A stretch of DNA of 57,900 nt from Mesaphorura yosii (taxonomy: Eukaryota; Arthropoda; Collembola; Poduromorpha; Tullbergiidae). The notes under the pieces are model-generated. The model was given only the letters and a program-made list of their open reading frames with translations, ran no database searches and was not told where the DNA came from. Position 1 is the stretch's first letter; every line of letters begins with the position of its first letter. Positions 20,844-32,148 of this stretch are shown here, piece after piece. Made by a program: the position numbers and the translations under genes. Location: positions 1 to 57,900 of the forward strand of contig WIXG01000430.1 in the NCBI GenBank assembly GCA_009869945.1, given 5' to 3'.

Positions 20844-22165
20844 TTAGGGATGCGGCGGCAGCTTCACTGGCGAGTCTGTCGGATCCTCAAAGAGAGGTGT
20901 AGATTGGCGAGTCACGCTCACGCTCGGCGCAGTCGGCATGAGTGACTCCTTCTGATCATGATCGTCGTTTCCATTCTCTAAATCTTTCATGTTCTTCCAT
21001 TCAGCTTCCAGATCTCGAATCAAGTCGCCAAAGAAAATGGAGTTCATGTTCTGGCCCAGTTTGTAGAGCAAGAACCAGTCTCCGTAATTGCAGGCGGCGG
21101 CCAGTCGCCCCGCACTCGCCTTTGCTGAACGATATCGTACACGATACTTCAGAAGCCACGACCGAAGCGGTGGAAGTATTGTCAGTACCCTGTACACAAG
21201 GCCGAGAACGGTGCCGATAGCGACGATGATATACCAGAACCACAAGATGACGTAAATCTTCTCGTTGATGATATTGATAGGTAGAACGCACAGAATGTCA
21301 TGTTGCACCCGACCAAAGGCCACACCACCAGTCGCCAGGCGACAGGCAGTCACGGTAGGGAACACCCTCGCAATTGCGTCGTCACGCATGTACGGCCGCA
21401 TTGCGGTCAGTTCAAAGAGCCCGAGCCCGTACTTTGAAAACTCGAAATTAAGAAAGTAGTCTGTTATGTACACTTGCATCAAGATGTTAGCCAGATTCAT
21501 CAGCTCGCACATGAAATGTTGCATTGCGTATTTCTGGTGCCGGCCCTTGTTTTTCTTGAAGTATCGGAGCACCTTCCTGCGCTGCTTCGCCTGCTTCTCT
21601 TCTGCGAGCATCGGCAGATTCAGGTCACCAGTCAGCATCTGCGTTGTGCCTCGTTCGAGCTTCTCCCAACACCAGCGTGGGTAGTAGAAGGCGATCGCCT
21701 GCAGCGAGAGAACGATCCAGACCCACTGATAGTACGTGTGGTAGATTGCGTCTTCGCCCTTCGTCCCTGGTCGAACTCCGGGATGAATTTCGGACTGACT
21801 CACTGTACGAGCGGAAGTTAGAAATCTTTAGTAAATTAGTTGACATCTTTGGCTTGGCCAGGAAGTCAAATAGTTGTAATTCACATACCTGGTTCGTAGA
21901 CCCACTTTCCTTTCTCCAGTTTGCCCCGTGTGAACGTTGAATGTATGAAGCAATACTGGTTCGCAATCCCCTTCACATCTTGACTCGTCAGACAGTCTAT
22001 CGGTTCTCCAATGTACAATTTGGAGGTGACGATGATGGAGCAGGCCACGAGCAGCATGACGGTCCATGTGTAGTGAAGGCGAAAACTTACGTTATCAATG
22101 TAAATCTTACGACGGTTGTAGACGATCACAGACTTGAGTGGTTCCCACAAAGGATTCGGCAGCAT
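20844..22165 (-). CDS. Innexin B (gap-junction channel subunit)
   Basis: Minus-strand exons are 21889-22165 and 20844-21802, giving 411 residues. It has the innexin hallmarks YIGEPIDC, YCFIHS, YYQWVW, NIINEKIYVILWFWYI and GDWFLLYKLGQN, and four hydrophobic segments. The cytoplasmic tail (about the last 70 residues) is longer than in innexin A and rich in D, E, S, T and P, a likely regulatory region. The first intron is at the same place and phase as in innexin A. The second intron of innexin A is missing here, a clean intron loss or gain. Both genes point the same way, which suggests tandem duplication. Confidence 0.93.
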
Positions 22166-23459
22166 TGCGAATTACATTACTCTCGTTATATTTCTATCTT
22201 GTTATTTGGAATTGCTAATTAATCTCAACTCATTATGGCGCGACGGTGAGGTGGCAGTAAAAAATGAAGTCAATTTCGGTAAATGCCGTAAACCGCAGCA
22301 AGAGTTGCGTGATCTCTTCTCTCGAAACTTGTTTTTGTTATTGATTTTCAAACACATGATATGCCAGCCTTTTTCTTTCTAGAGTCGCTAAAAGTCCGAA
22401 GGCACGCGTACGATTCGGTGTTTGTAGAACCTGCAGAACCTCATTCTCATTCCCCCAATCTTTCTAGCGCTGCTCGCACAATCTCTGGCACTTGGCTGTG
22501 CAGTTGGAGCCCAAGAGCCAGAATCGCTATGAAAATGTGCGAATGCGAATTAAATCTTTCCACAATTCACGTAAAGTCAGAAAGGAACCTAAAAATAAAA
22601 TCTTTCTTTGCAAAAATACTACTCGTAAAAATAACGATGATGATCATGACTATGCATCATCGTGTTGAAAGCTGAAGCTGAAGCTGAGGCTACGATTACG
22701 AAAATTACGATTTGGAGTAACACAGCGTCTGCTGACTGCTGAGCTGGCTGATTCGTGTTGTTGCATTGCGCAACTTCCGTTCGCCTCACGTTTTGTTGCG
22801 TGCAAATGCAAATTTTGCGAAAACCATTACCGTTTACCGAGAATAATGGAACCGGTTTAACAGCTTGAGTTTTGATTGTGGGAGTATATGCTAAGATGAA
22901 AAGACAGCATACGCATGGGACAAAAACAAGACGTATTGACAGGCATTTGTGATTCTTGGCCTGCAGTCCTTCGAATCTAAACACAGTATGGAAAAAGTCA
23001 ATCACACAAACACCAAACGCCCAGAAGCTCGTCGCGGTCGCCAAGCAGGCGGCTTCCATCTTCATGTTCGTATTTTGACGTGTCGTATTTACTTGGCTAC
23101 CGTCAAGTCAAAATTGAATTACAAGTTCATTTACTCGTAAATGCGAATCGTGAATGCAAACTCGACTCTTGGCCGTGTTTAGATTGACGTTGACAGCTTA
23201 ATGCACGTTGGACTTTGAACCACACGCCCGCTTTGTAATGAGTTCAGCAATGCCCATCTCATGGAACGAGAATTAATAATGCGTGCACGTGAGGCGTAAC
23301 AGACAGATGATAGTTTAATAATCTGCAATCTGCAGATGCGGAATTTTATTCATGCATGCGGAAATGACGTAGCACGACAAGAGTTTAGAGTTGATAATAA
23401 GTCAAAATGTCAAGAGAATTTAGTCATACAAAAATAAAATCGCACTCTAATTAGAAAGA
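22166..23459. other. Spacer between innexin B and EXT2
   Basis: This holds the innexin B promoter side and the EXT2 3' flank. Apart from the low-confidence reading frame at 22619-23065, no feature is seen. Confidence 0.35.
22619..23065 (-). CDS. Unassigned 148-codon reading frame, possibly a membrane protein
   Basis: The frame starts MKMEAACLATATSFWAFGV and has hydrophobic stretches near the N terminus, around residues 45-62 and near the C terminus (LLQIVIFVIVASASA). No family is recognised, no paralogue is in the window, and composition at the end is simple. It may be a real small membrane protein, an exon of one, or chance. Confidence 0.22.
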   Translation of the reverse strand: MKMEAACLATATSFWAFGVCVIDFFHTVFRFEGLQAKNHKCLSIRLVFVPCVCCLFILAYTPTIKTQAVKPVPLFSVNGNGFRKICICTQQNVRRTEVAQCNNTNQPAQQSADAVLLQIVIFVIVASASASAFNTMMHSHDHHRYFYE

Positions 23460-25730
23460 TTAAAGACTGCCGACGTCGTTAAAGGCCTTGAGCTTTTTGG
23501 GCAGACTGTCAACTTTGAAGAGCACTGGATCAACCCTGAACTCCACGGGCATCAGAGGCATGTACCCGTATACTTGCACAAATCGGTTGATGCAGTCTGT
23601 TCGCTCCACCATGTGGCCGGTGTCGGCCGACAGCATCTCATTATTGGAGCACGTCGGGCACTTGAACTTCTTGCGGGGTATCACTTTGATGGGCGCCTTC
23701 CGCGTGGCGTGCGCGACCAGGAAGTTCATGGCGATATCTTCGCAGTTCCGCTTCCGGTCGACCCAGTCGTAGATTTCTTTGGGCATTTCATGGAAGTATG
23801 CGTGATGCCAGTATTTGTGGTAGAAAGCTGCGCCGGTGAGCACCATTGAGATCTCGTTCGTCCACTCCGACTCGTACTTCCAGCGCTGGCTCGAATTTTC
23901 CCATACGTGGGTTCGTGAGGGGAAGCCAACGATGCGATCTGAGAACTCGCACCATGCCTGGAACCCAAACTCGACTTCGTCAGGTGTCAGCATGATGATG
24001 TCGTCGTCGAGGGAGAAGACGGCCTCTGTCTGGATTTCATCATAGGGAAAGAATCGGTTCGAGAGTCGATTGCCATCCGTTTGTATCACTTTGATGGGTT
24101 TCGAGATATTCGGCCACACGTGCGCAGGCGGTGGTTTCTTGACTTGATTATTCCATACGACTAGAATCTTCGCAAGAGACGGTACAAACCGCAGCCTCTC
24201 AATGACTTCGAAGAGACTTTGCACTCGTTCGTACGCGAGTATCACCGTCGTGAATCCAAGGCGCTTGTTCGCAATCGTTGGATCAAGAATCGGGAGTTCG
24301 CTTCTGTTCAGACGATCGGGAAAAACTTGCAACGATTTCCAAGCTGGTTTTTCACGAGTTGCGTAAGAAAACACGCGCTGTTGAATAATTTTCAGCACTG
24401 CATTCAGGCTGGTCTCAATGTTACGAAAATATTCATGAAACGTGTGTCGAATTTCGGCTTTCAGCAACATTCTTCGTTCTGGTGAGACTTTGGCGAGGAT
24501 CTTGAGCAAGTCGTCCACATACGCTTCATTGATTAATATTGCATTCTTCCTCCAGTCAATCAGTTCATCAGACGGCAGATCAGTTTTGTCACTGACAATC
24601 ACTGGAATGCATCCCGCACTCATCACGTCCCATAAACTTGGGAACAGGAGTTGATGCGCTAAACAAAAGTCCACTTTCTTCAGAACTTCCGGATAGCTGA
24701 ATTCTTGAGCCCCACTGCATCGTATGTCATAATTTAGCGTATCGTAAGAGCAATAGTCTAGAAAGAGTACGGATTTGTCACTTCGGACGCTTTTTGGCAG
24801 CAGTTTTCGCGACTGAAGAGAAATTAGTTTGTACTTTGCAAAATGTTTTGATGATGGCATGTCGGAATTGAGATCGAGATTAGGAAAACTTGCACTTCCG
24901 TTATCGGAACTGAGTAGAGGATTTGGAAACAGCCAGGGAATCTTGAACCCAGTGTGTCTGTCGTTGTCCGGAAATGTGGAAGTAGCGACAAGAGCTGCTT
25001 TCGATACATTGAATAGGGTGTTGTCTGAAGACAGAGTGAACAAGAGATGATTTTCGCCGTATGTTCCCCAATGCGGAAGGCTCTCCAGAATTCTTTGAAT
25101 GTCTTCCAGAGTTGTCCCACTTTCAAACACTCGCTTCGTGTTTAGAAAGTCAATTGATGGCACAAAAATACAAGCACGACGAGGGTCCGACACGTAATAC
25201 GGGCCATTAACGAGATTGGCAATGATTTCGAAGAATTCTTTCGACATGGGCAAATCAATTTGCCTTCCATCAATAACGTACTTCTGGAAAGGGTACACAT
25301 AAATGCTGAGCTTGTGCTTTCCGGTGAACGGACAGCGATAAATGTCGAAACAGTTGTGCATGTTGCAGTATCCGTTGAGATTGTTTTCTCTGGAGACTAA
25401 ATGGTGGTCTTGATTTCTGTAAGAACGACTCTGACTAGATCCAGCCGGCTTGCTGCTGCTGGCGACTGACACGATTTCTTGCACGGGCAGCGAATCCAGT
25501 CGGAAGTTAAAATCATACTCATTTTGAGTTTCAACGATTTCTACAAAGCGGTGCTGAGGAGCTTTCCAAATAGCTGAAGATGAAGATAGGAAGAAATAGC
25601 AGCCGATTATCACGAAAGTGGTCACGAGTAGAATGCCCAAGCTTATTGTTACTGCCCGAAAGAGCCTGGCAAGGCGAAATCTCTTCATGATGATGGTGGT
25701 TTTCAGTGGTTGCTTGCCTTTCGTCGGCAC
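23460..25730 (-). CDS. EXT2: Exostosin-2, heparan sulfate co-polymerase (intronless)
   Basis: One uninterrupted frame encodes 756 residues. EXT2 forms a Golgi complex with EXT1 that extends heparan sulfate by adding alternating GlcA and GlcNAc. It is a type II membrane protein: the TM is at about residues 25-48 (ISLGILLVTTFVIIGCYFF). The exostosin/GT47 domain follows (IYVYPFQKYV, RACIFVPSID, HLLFTL, VLKKVDFCL, MSAGCIPVIVSD), then the C-terminal GT64 domain with LVVWNNQ, FFPYDEIQTEAV, the metal-binding SLDDDI and CEDIAMNFLVA. The C terminus AFNDVGSL matches EXT2 and not EXTL3. The length is near the usual 718, with a longer N-terminal part. A second methionine (MKRFRLAR, 15 codons in) is an alternative start. 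Single-exon structure is unusual for this gene and this locus. Confidence 0.93.
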   Translation of the reverse strand: MPTKGKQPLKTTIIMKRFRLARLFRAVTISLGILLVTTFVIIGCYFFLSSSSAIWKAPQHRFVEIVETQNEYDFNFRLDSLPVQEIVSVASSSKPAGSSQSRSYRNQDHHLVSRENNLNGYCNMHNCFDIYRCPFTGKHKLSIYVYPFQKYVIDGRQIDLPMSKEFFEIIANLVNGPYYVSDPRRACIFVPSIDFLNTKRVFESGTTLEDIQRILESLPHWGTYGENHLLFTLSSDNTLFNVSKAALVATSTFPDNDRHTGFKIPWLFPNPLLSSDNGSASFPNLDLNSDMPSSKHFAKYKLISLQSRKLLPKSVRSDKSVLFLDYCSYDTLNYDIRCSGAQEFSYPEVLKKVDFCLAHQLLFPSLWDVMSAGCIPVIVSDKTDLPSDELIDWRKNAILINEAYVDDLLKILAKVSPERRMLLKAEIRHTFHEYFRNIETSLNAVLKIIQQRVFSYATREKPAWKSLQVFPDRLNRSELPILDPTIANKRLGFTTVILAYERVQSLFEVIERLRFVPSLAKILVVWNNQVKKPPPAHVWPNISKPIKVIQTDGNRLSNRFFPYDEIQTEAVFSLDDDIIMLTPDEVEFGFQAWCEFSDRIVGFPSRTHVWENSSQRWKYESEWTNEISMVLTGAAFYHKYWHHAYFHEMPKEIYDWVDRKRNCEDIAMNFLVAHATRKAPIKVIPRKKFKCPTCSNNEMLSADTGHMVERTDCINRFVQVYGYMPLMPVEFRVDPVLFKVDSLPKKLKAFNDVGSL

Positions 25731-27150
25731 CTTAGCTCAATTTTCACCTTTCGTTCGAAGAGTCCTTGATTTCCATTGCATTACATGCCGTTGCAACAAA
25801 TAATTTCCTTAGATCATTCCATTGACAATGCTGATAATATCTAGACCAAAAATATAGTCTCGAATTAAGATCAGTGGGAAAGGTCACCTTGAACGGGAGA
25901 ATCACAACTTTTAAAAACAAATAGGGTTTGTGACAAACTCACGAATTATTTTGACGACTTCGAGTGTGGCTGATCTACAAAAGTCTCAAACTTGACACAA
26001 CTTTCACCAAGACCGTCGACTGCTTTCGCCCATGCTTCAAAGTACACGCGAGATGATGAATAATTAAACATCAAGCAGTAGGTCTCAATTCTTGTTAATT
26101 TGTGTCAATAATTTCAAGAGTTTAAAAGGGGTAGATTTGAAGTTCCGCATGCGTGCAAGGATAAAAATAGTCCAGCTTCCAGCACTGTTTTTTAGGTTCC
26201 AGAATTCCAGCATCATCGCATCCCGAGCAAATAGCTGCTGTCGTGTTATCTTAAATCTTAAGTTATTCATGAAATTCATACTTGAAGGCTGCGTTAATTC
26301 ATTCTCGATCGTAAAGACGCACATCATGATGCAACGCAGGGACGTTATGTTGCATGAATGAATTGTGGGACTTCATTAAGATGGCCTCACTTATTAAATA
26401 GTGAAGGCTGCGGCTGGCTGGTCAAATTACTCGTAATTTTTATACTGAAAAAGATTGATTGGTCATAATCATCATTCATAACTACGGCGAAGTTTTCCTC
26501 ATTTTTGTAAAATATCAGAACTCACATTTCATTATTCACAGCAATTTCACCTCATTCATTCATCTCTTCTGCGTAACCTACGCCTTGCATTGGACAGGAC
26601 ATGTACAGGACGAAGAGATCGTTCCCGCCGCTTACACTTTCGAACACTCCTGGCCGCGTCTTCCGTTTGTTTCTTCACCTTCTCCCATTTCTCCCTGCAC
26701 GATAAATTCACCTCATGAGCAGAGCTGTGTCTTTATACTGTGCTATGCTCTTCATAGGTCCATTTTCATAAAAACTGAATTGTTTATAGTTTGACGAGGG
26801 TACTTGAAGTGATTCTGGCTCCCACTTTGCTCGTTTGCCCTTTAATCAGTGTCTGATTGACCTTGGTGTCCCTTGCAATTATTTGACTATTTCCCGAGTT
26901 TACAAACATGAAAACCGGCTATTGCATTTCTAGGCTTTGCTTTGGTACCTTGAGGGCTCGGTAGCTCTCGTACGTGTGGAGAACGACTTGACTTCGCGAA
27001 GGTTCCCTTGCAGGCTGAAATTGAGAGGGTTGAGTTGAGTTGCACGTCTGTTTCGTCTAGCATCATGAGAAGCGAGACGGAGTTGTGAATGCATCTCCAT
27101 TGCTGTGTTTTTCTCTCATAAGGTTTCTACGTTGCGTGGTTCGCTTTACA
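25731..27150. other. Intergenic region between EXT2 and HMGB
   Basis: AT-rich DNA holds only short frames without recognisable content. It contains the EXT2 promoter side; no gene is seen. Confidence 0.35.
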
Positions 27151-27855
27151 AGTGTATTGTCGGTTGGTGAATACGGTTCAGCAGCAGCAGCAAATAAGCC
27201 ACAGGACAGAATATATCACGTAAGTAGCCATTGTATTTAACTTGATTTTAATTTTCACTCGGATTTAAGCATTTAATCGCGATGTTGGCCATAAAGGAAG
27301 AGACTTCCGGATGAAAGTGATGCATGGTTTCACTGCCCAACAGTATGAACGCATGGTCACTGAAAAACGAGGCTTTAAATTATGGACCTCCATATGAAGA
27401 CATGCAAAATTTTGATCGAGTCCCGTTAACGATAGGTGCATTAGTTTAGTTGTTGGTTCAGGTGGCGGTGAGAAGGAGGTACAAGTTCTTATTACAGCAG
27501 GGTAAAACAGTTTTATCGAATGTATTTCTAGAACTTACTCGATTTGCCGGCAATCACGCCTCCATAGACTTTCGTATTTGATGTCTCAAGCATGATTGAT
27601 GGTAGTTTATGCGTCAAATCGGTCGTTAAATGCTCCAATACATGCATAAGTACTAGGCGAAGGGCCCACCTGCAAGGTGACTGCCATGGGCAGTAGGATA
27701 AGGGATGTGTGCCACTGAGGAGGAGGGTTTTTACTGATTGGAATTGGTTCTTTAAGTATGGCTTAGCATGGCGCGACTTAGTCATAAAGTGAGTTAATGA
27801 TTGTCTTCTGATTTGTCAGGTAATAAATACAAGATAACCACAGGCCAGAGTAAAG
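27151..27855 (+). other. Probable 5' UTR exon and leader intron of the HMGB gene
   Basis: A good donor (CAC|GTAAGTAG at about 27220) follows a CAGCAGCAG-rich leader, and a strong acceptor (CTTCTGATTTGTCAG at about 27819) stands 36 bases before the HMGB start codon. A leader intron of about 600 nt is therefore likely. This is inference without transcript data. Confidence 0.4.
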
Positions 27856-28688
27856 ATGCCACGTGGAGGATCTAAAAATCACGATGCCGCCAAGCCGAAG
27901 GGCCGGATGACATCTTATGCATACTTCGTTCAAACTTGCCGTGAGGAACACAAGAAGAAGCATCCCGGTGAGACGGTGGTATTCTCAGAATTCTCTAAGA
28001 AATGCGCTGAGCGCTGGAAGGTAAGACTGCAAGATGTGAACATCTCACATTAATACATTGAATGGCACAAGCAATTCGAACAAAATACTCTATTTTCCAG
28101 ATTATGTCAGAAATGGAAAAGAAAAGATTCCAGGACATGGCTGACCGGGATAAGAAGCGATTTGAACACGAAATGCAAGATTATACTCCACCAAAAGGAT
28201 CAAAGGATGGGAAGCGCCGTCGCAAGGGCAAGAAAGATCCTAATGCCCCAAAGCGGTCATTGTCAGCATTCTTCTGGTTTTGTAATGACGAAAGAGCCAG
28301 AGTCAAAGGCCAGAACCCCGAGTACGGCATTGGCGATGTGGTAAGTGTTTGCACCTTTCTTCGAACTTATTTTGTAACATATCTGTATTCTAAATTGAAC
28401 AAATGAATTTATTCTTCATTTTAGGCTAAAGTATTGGGTAAAATGTGGTCCGAGGCGAGTCCTGATTTGAAGCGCAAGTACGAGGCTATGGCTGAACGTG
28501 ACAAGGCTCGTTATGACCGAGTAAGTAATATAATCAGTTAAACATACAGAACAAGTATTCGCCTCAACTAAATACTTAAACCCAATACTGCAAATTAGGA
28601 AATCGCAGCTTACAAGGCACGTGGAGGTGGCAACTCAGCCGCAGCCGACGACGACGATGATGACGATGACGATGAGGACGACGAGTAA
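27856..28688 (+). CDS. High mobility group box protein (HMGB1/DSP1-like)
   Basis: The exons are 27856-28020, 28101-28340, 28425-28520 and 28599-28688, encoding 196 residues. It binds and bends DNA in chromatin. HMG box A runs from about residue 14 to 84 ([39 protein letters not shown]). A basic linker ([16 protein letters not shown]) leads to box B ([32 protein letters not shown]). The end is an acidic tail of D and E residues. The box-box-acidic tail order and size match HMGB1/2 and the minimal Drosophila DSP1. AATAAA at 29151-29156 may be the poly(A) signal. The call is firm. Confidence 0.95.
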
Positions 28689-29591
28689 ACAGTTTTTAAA
28701 TGTCGAGGTTCTATGACCAAGTTCTGATTTTGAATTTGACCAGAAGCCTTGAAGATGACACTAAATTTAGGAGTACAGTAACGGATGAACCTCTTAAAAT
28801 TTACTTTTTTCAGTTTCTCTTTTTGTATCCTGTAAATAGTACTTTTTAAGCATTTATTTTACATCTCAGAAAACACAGAATTCATTCATTTGCATTTCAA
28901 TGAGGTCAATAATTGTCAATTGTTAGTATGCATTTGTTTTCTAGTATTATTTGCAAGGGCAAAAATTCAACACAGGCTTGTCATCATCCCCTGTTCTCTG
29001 AACTGTAGGTGTTTATGTATCGTGTTTAGCGGAAGGTGCCTCCTTCTGACGACCTTCGTGGAGGTATTCTTGTTGGGATATTTATCTATACTTTAGAATA
29101 ATCACTATTTAATATTAAATATTGTATATCACCAGAATTAAATAGACTTGAATAAAAATCTAATGACAAATGCGTGTTTTCAAGTGCATACAAAATAGTC
29201 GTGGTGGATTGTCCTAGCCATACCTTATCAGTGATCATCGACCTGAGCTGCGTGACGAAACGGACAAAGAGGAGTTTCTTCACTGATCGTCGAACAAGGA
29301 TTCACTGTGCAGCCGGTACTTTCATTTTAAGCCTTTGTTGTGTAGCAAGTTTCGTTTCTTGTAGATTGATCCTAACTGGTTCGAGGGCCATTACGCCCAT
29401 ACAGACAACACCCGAAATGAATCTCCATGAAATCCCAGTTCCCAGTCTAACAGTTAAACCCAGTTCATAGTTCATACTAGGTTAATAGGTTAGTAGTCCA
29501 TGTACTTGAGGCTGATATTCTCATGCCAGTTAGATCATATGCCTAGTTTCGACTTCTTTATTTCTGAAGCAGATTATATTAATTAGCGAAA
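28689..29591. other. HMGB 3' UTR and arrestin-gene promoter region
   Basis: It holds the HMGB 3' UTR, with AATAAA at 29151-29156 and AATATTAAATATT-type AT repeats near 29110. Downstream is unassigned DNA leading to the alpha-arrestin start. Short frames have no recognisable content. Confidence 0.4.
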
Positions 29592-31232
29592 ATGAGTGGG
29601 CACGTCTTCAGGATTGAGGTGGCGAATCCGTCACTGGCCTATTTTGCCGGGCAAATTATTCAGGGAAGAGTTATACTTCAAGTGGCTTCGGAGAAAAAAA
29701 CTGGAGGTAAATTGTGCATGGCCTCAAATTCGTATAGTTTGGATGCTGACTGATGAGCTGTTTTCGTTTGGAAAGGAATCAAATTGAAATGCCTGGGACA
29801 CGCCAAAGTCCACTTCACGGAAACGCATACAGTCAGCCACGGATCTGGGCGGAACCGTACAACACGGACAGAAACGCGTCATTACAGAGCAACCGAAACT
29901 TACTGCGATTTCAAGGTGTATTTGATGGGTGGACATAGTAAGTTTCTAATGTCACCTCCTTATTCATTCATTATTGTTTCATTTATCTTCTTGGCTCTTC
30001 AGATGTGCCAGAGCAGATAATCCAGCCAGGAACATACACGTGGCCATTCCAGTTTCAAATACCGTCCAACGTTCCGTCGTCATTTCAAGGGAGACATGGT
30101 CAAATTCAGTACGCATTAGAAGCAACTGTGAAAAGATCTTGGAAATTCGATTACACGACAATGGTACCGTTCACGGTGAACAGCATTGTGGACCTGAATA
30201 CTTGGCCCGGAGTTGTACAACCGGTGAATATGCAAGACCATAAGTACATCTGCTGTCTGTGCTGCAAGTCGGGTACAATTCACGCATGTGGAAGGTGGGA
30301 TTTGGGTTGCCTTCAAAATCAGCATATATTTGGTTCTTGCAGGGCCGATTACATTGACATTTCATATGGACAGAACTGGATTCGTCCCAGGACAACCTTT
30401 GGACTTCATGATGGAATGTGACAATAAAAGCACAACAGATGTGACCCGAATGTTCATCAAATTGTATCAGGTATTAATTCGTTTCTTGACTAAAGTTAAA
30501 TGGCATGAACATTCCGGATGTCGAATTTATTACAGCATATAAGATTCCGAGCACAAGGCCATTCTAAATCGACGAATACCAAAGTCATGCACCTCGATGG
30601 ACCCGGTATTCCGGGAGGTGAATCCGAAGTTTGGCGCGGGACAACTAGAATTCCAGCACTACCACCAACTGGCTTAGGAGGTTGTCAGATAATCGAGTTA
30701 ACATACACTCTGCAGGTATTCACACTATGCCAGCAAGAATCTCAAATGACTGCTGGATGTGCTGAAGCTTTTGGTTTATGTTGTACTTAATCCTCTCACC
30801 TTCTAGCCGGTTCTTGATATTCCCGGAGCTTTTGATCTTGACGTGAATGTACCAGTCATAATTGGGACGATTCCTCTGCGTGAGCAGTTTGGCCGTTTTC
30901 ATCCAATGCCAGCGTCGGTGCCAAACGCCCCTTTTGTTGAACCAGGTGCTGGTGATGATGCAAATCCGTCTGCGCCTCCTTTGTTTTCACACTACCCTGA
31001 TCTTCGTAAGTTCATCACATGCATTCAGTACATCAGGGGAATAAGATTTGCTAAGGCTCGCTGTCGATGCCTGATGTCTATTTCAGCCCCACCATCCTAC
31101 GAGCACGCAACAAGGTTTGATGACAATCTCCCCGAGTACGATCAAGTTAAGGACAATGGTGATGCGGGTGGACCAGCTTCGACCTTCGATCCAAATTTTG
31201 TTCCAAAGTACCCAATCTATGGTTGGACTTAG
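29592..31232 (+). CDS. Arrestin domain-containing protein (alpha-arrestin, ARRDC family)
   Basis: The exons are 29592-29706, 29776-29937, 30003-30272, 30343-30470, 30536-30715, 30807-31005 and 31087-31232, encoding 399 residues. It has an arrestin-N domain (FAGQIIQGRVILQV, IKLKCLGHAKVHFTE, PGTYTWPFQFQIP) and an arrestin-C domain (CCLCCKSGPITLTFHMDRTGFVPGQ, CDNKSTTDV, LQPVLDIP). The tail has a PPSY motif, the PPxY site by which alpha-arrestins recruit NEDD4-type ubiquitin ligases to membrane proteins for endocytosis. The donor of exon 3 was set at GTACAA, because this alone rebuilds the conserved CxxCxxxxG-P-I junction. The length is typical of ARRDC2/3 proteins. AATAAA at 31612-31617 is a possible poly(A) signal. 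Confidence 0.92.
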
Positions 31233-32148
31233 TGAATGCCTAAACTACTGACGCTTTAATCACAAGATAAGCTGTTATACTATGAATCGTGCTATACTTG
31301 TATATTAATTGTAAGCTGCCCATGTATATCCATTGTTTTGAGTTTCTAAAGCCTTTACTTTTAACTTGTGTGGCCATAATTTTACGCTATTTTTGACAAC
31401 ATTTATGCATGCAGATGCCTTTAATATGAAATGACGTACTAAAACTGAACTCAGTTTACTTTAAGGGCAAACTTAATGCAAATGTGATGCGAATAACTCA
31501 TGTGATAGTCAATAGCCTTACCTTAAGCAGTCCAATGATCTTGCCTAACGACATTCTTTCGTAATTACGCTAATTATGAAATGACATTAAAATGCTGCTG
31601 TGAACCGAGTCAATAAACTGCCTGTCTTCATTCAGTGTGAGCAAACGGTGACCACTTTCAGTCAAATGAACAAAAAAAAATTTATTTTGCCATCCATGAT
31701 TTCAAATGATGTGTCACATTAGAAAAGGAACTCCAGTCCGTACAAACTAAATATGTAATCGTAGGAAAATAAATATATGGCATTAATTGTTCATGTCTTC
31801 TAATGCTTTAAAAACAAAGAGTGCCGTTGATAAAACTGAAAGAACTGAAAGCTATGACACTAGAATATAGGAAATTGGAAGTGGAACACAAATCGCTGAA
31901 GTTTCAAACCTCATCAGCGCTTGCTGCATTGCCTTTATCACAAACATAAATGAGTATCAAAATTGAGGGGATCCTGATAGGCCATGCCAGTTTGGATTCG
32001 GACACCTGTAACCTGAGGTTGAACTGCTACCTGAACTTGTGCCGCTATGAACAATGGTCAAAGTGTTCACAACGGTTTCTGCGAACTGCATCCGTTCTAC
32101 TCGTGCTCCTACAATCGTCCCTGCATCTAAAACACTATATTAGTTCAA
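31233..32148. other. Convergent 3' flanks of the arrestin and BTB genes
   Basis: The two genes converge here. The interval holds AT-rich 3' UTR sequence, including AATAAA at 31612-31617 and an A-run near 31672. No gene is seen. Confidence 0.4.

Noticed and set aside
16584..22165. P2X receptor identity for the two membrane-protein genes
   Set aside because: YYQWV, the PIDC loop and four membrane segments are innexin hallmarks; P2X proteins have two membrane segments.
23460..25730. EXTL3 or EXT1 identity
   Set aside because: The C-terminal end (VGSL), the HMVER segment and overall length follow EXT2; EXTL3 is much longer and has an N-terminal coiled coil.
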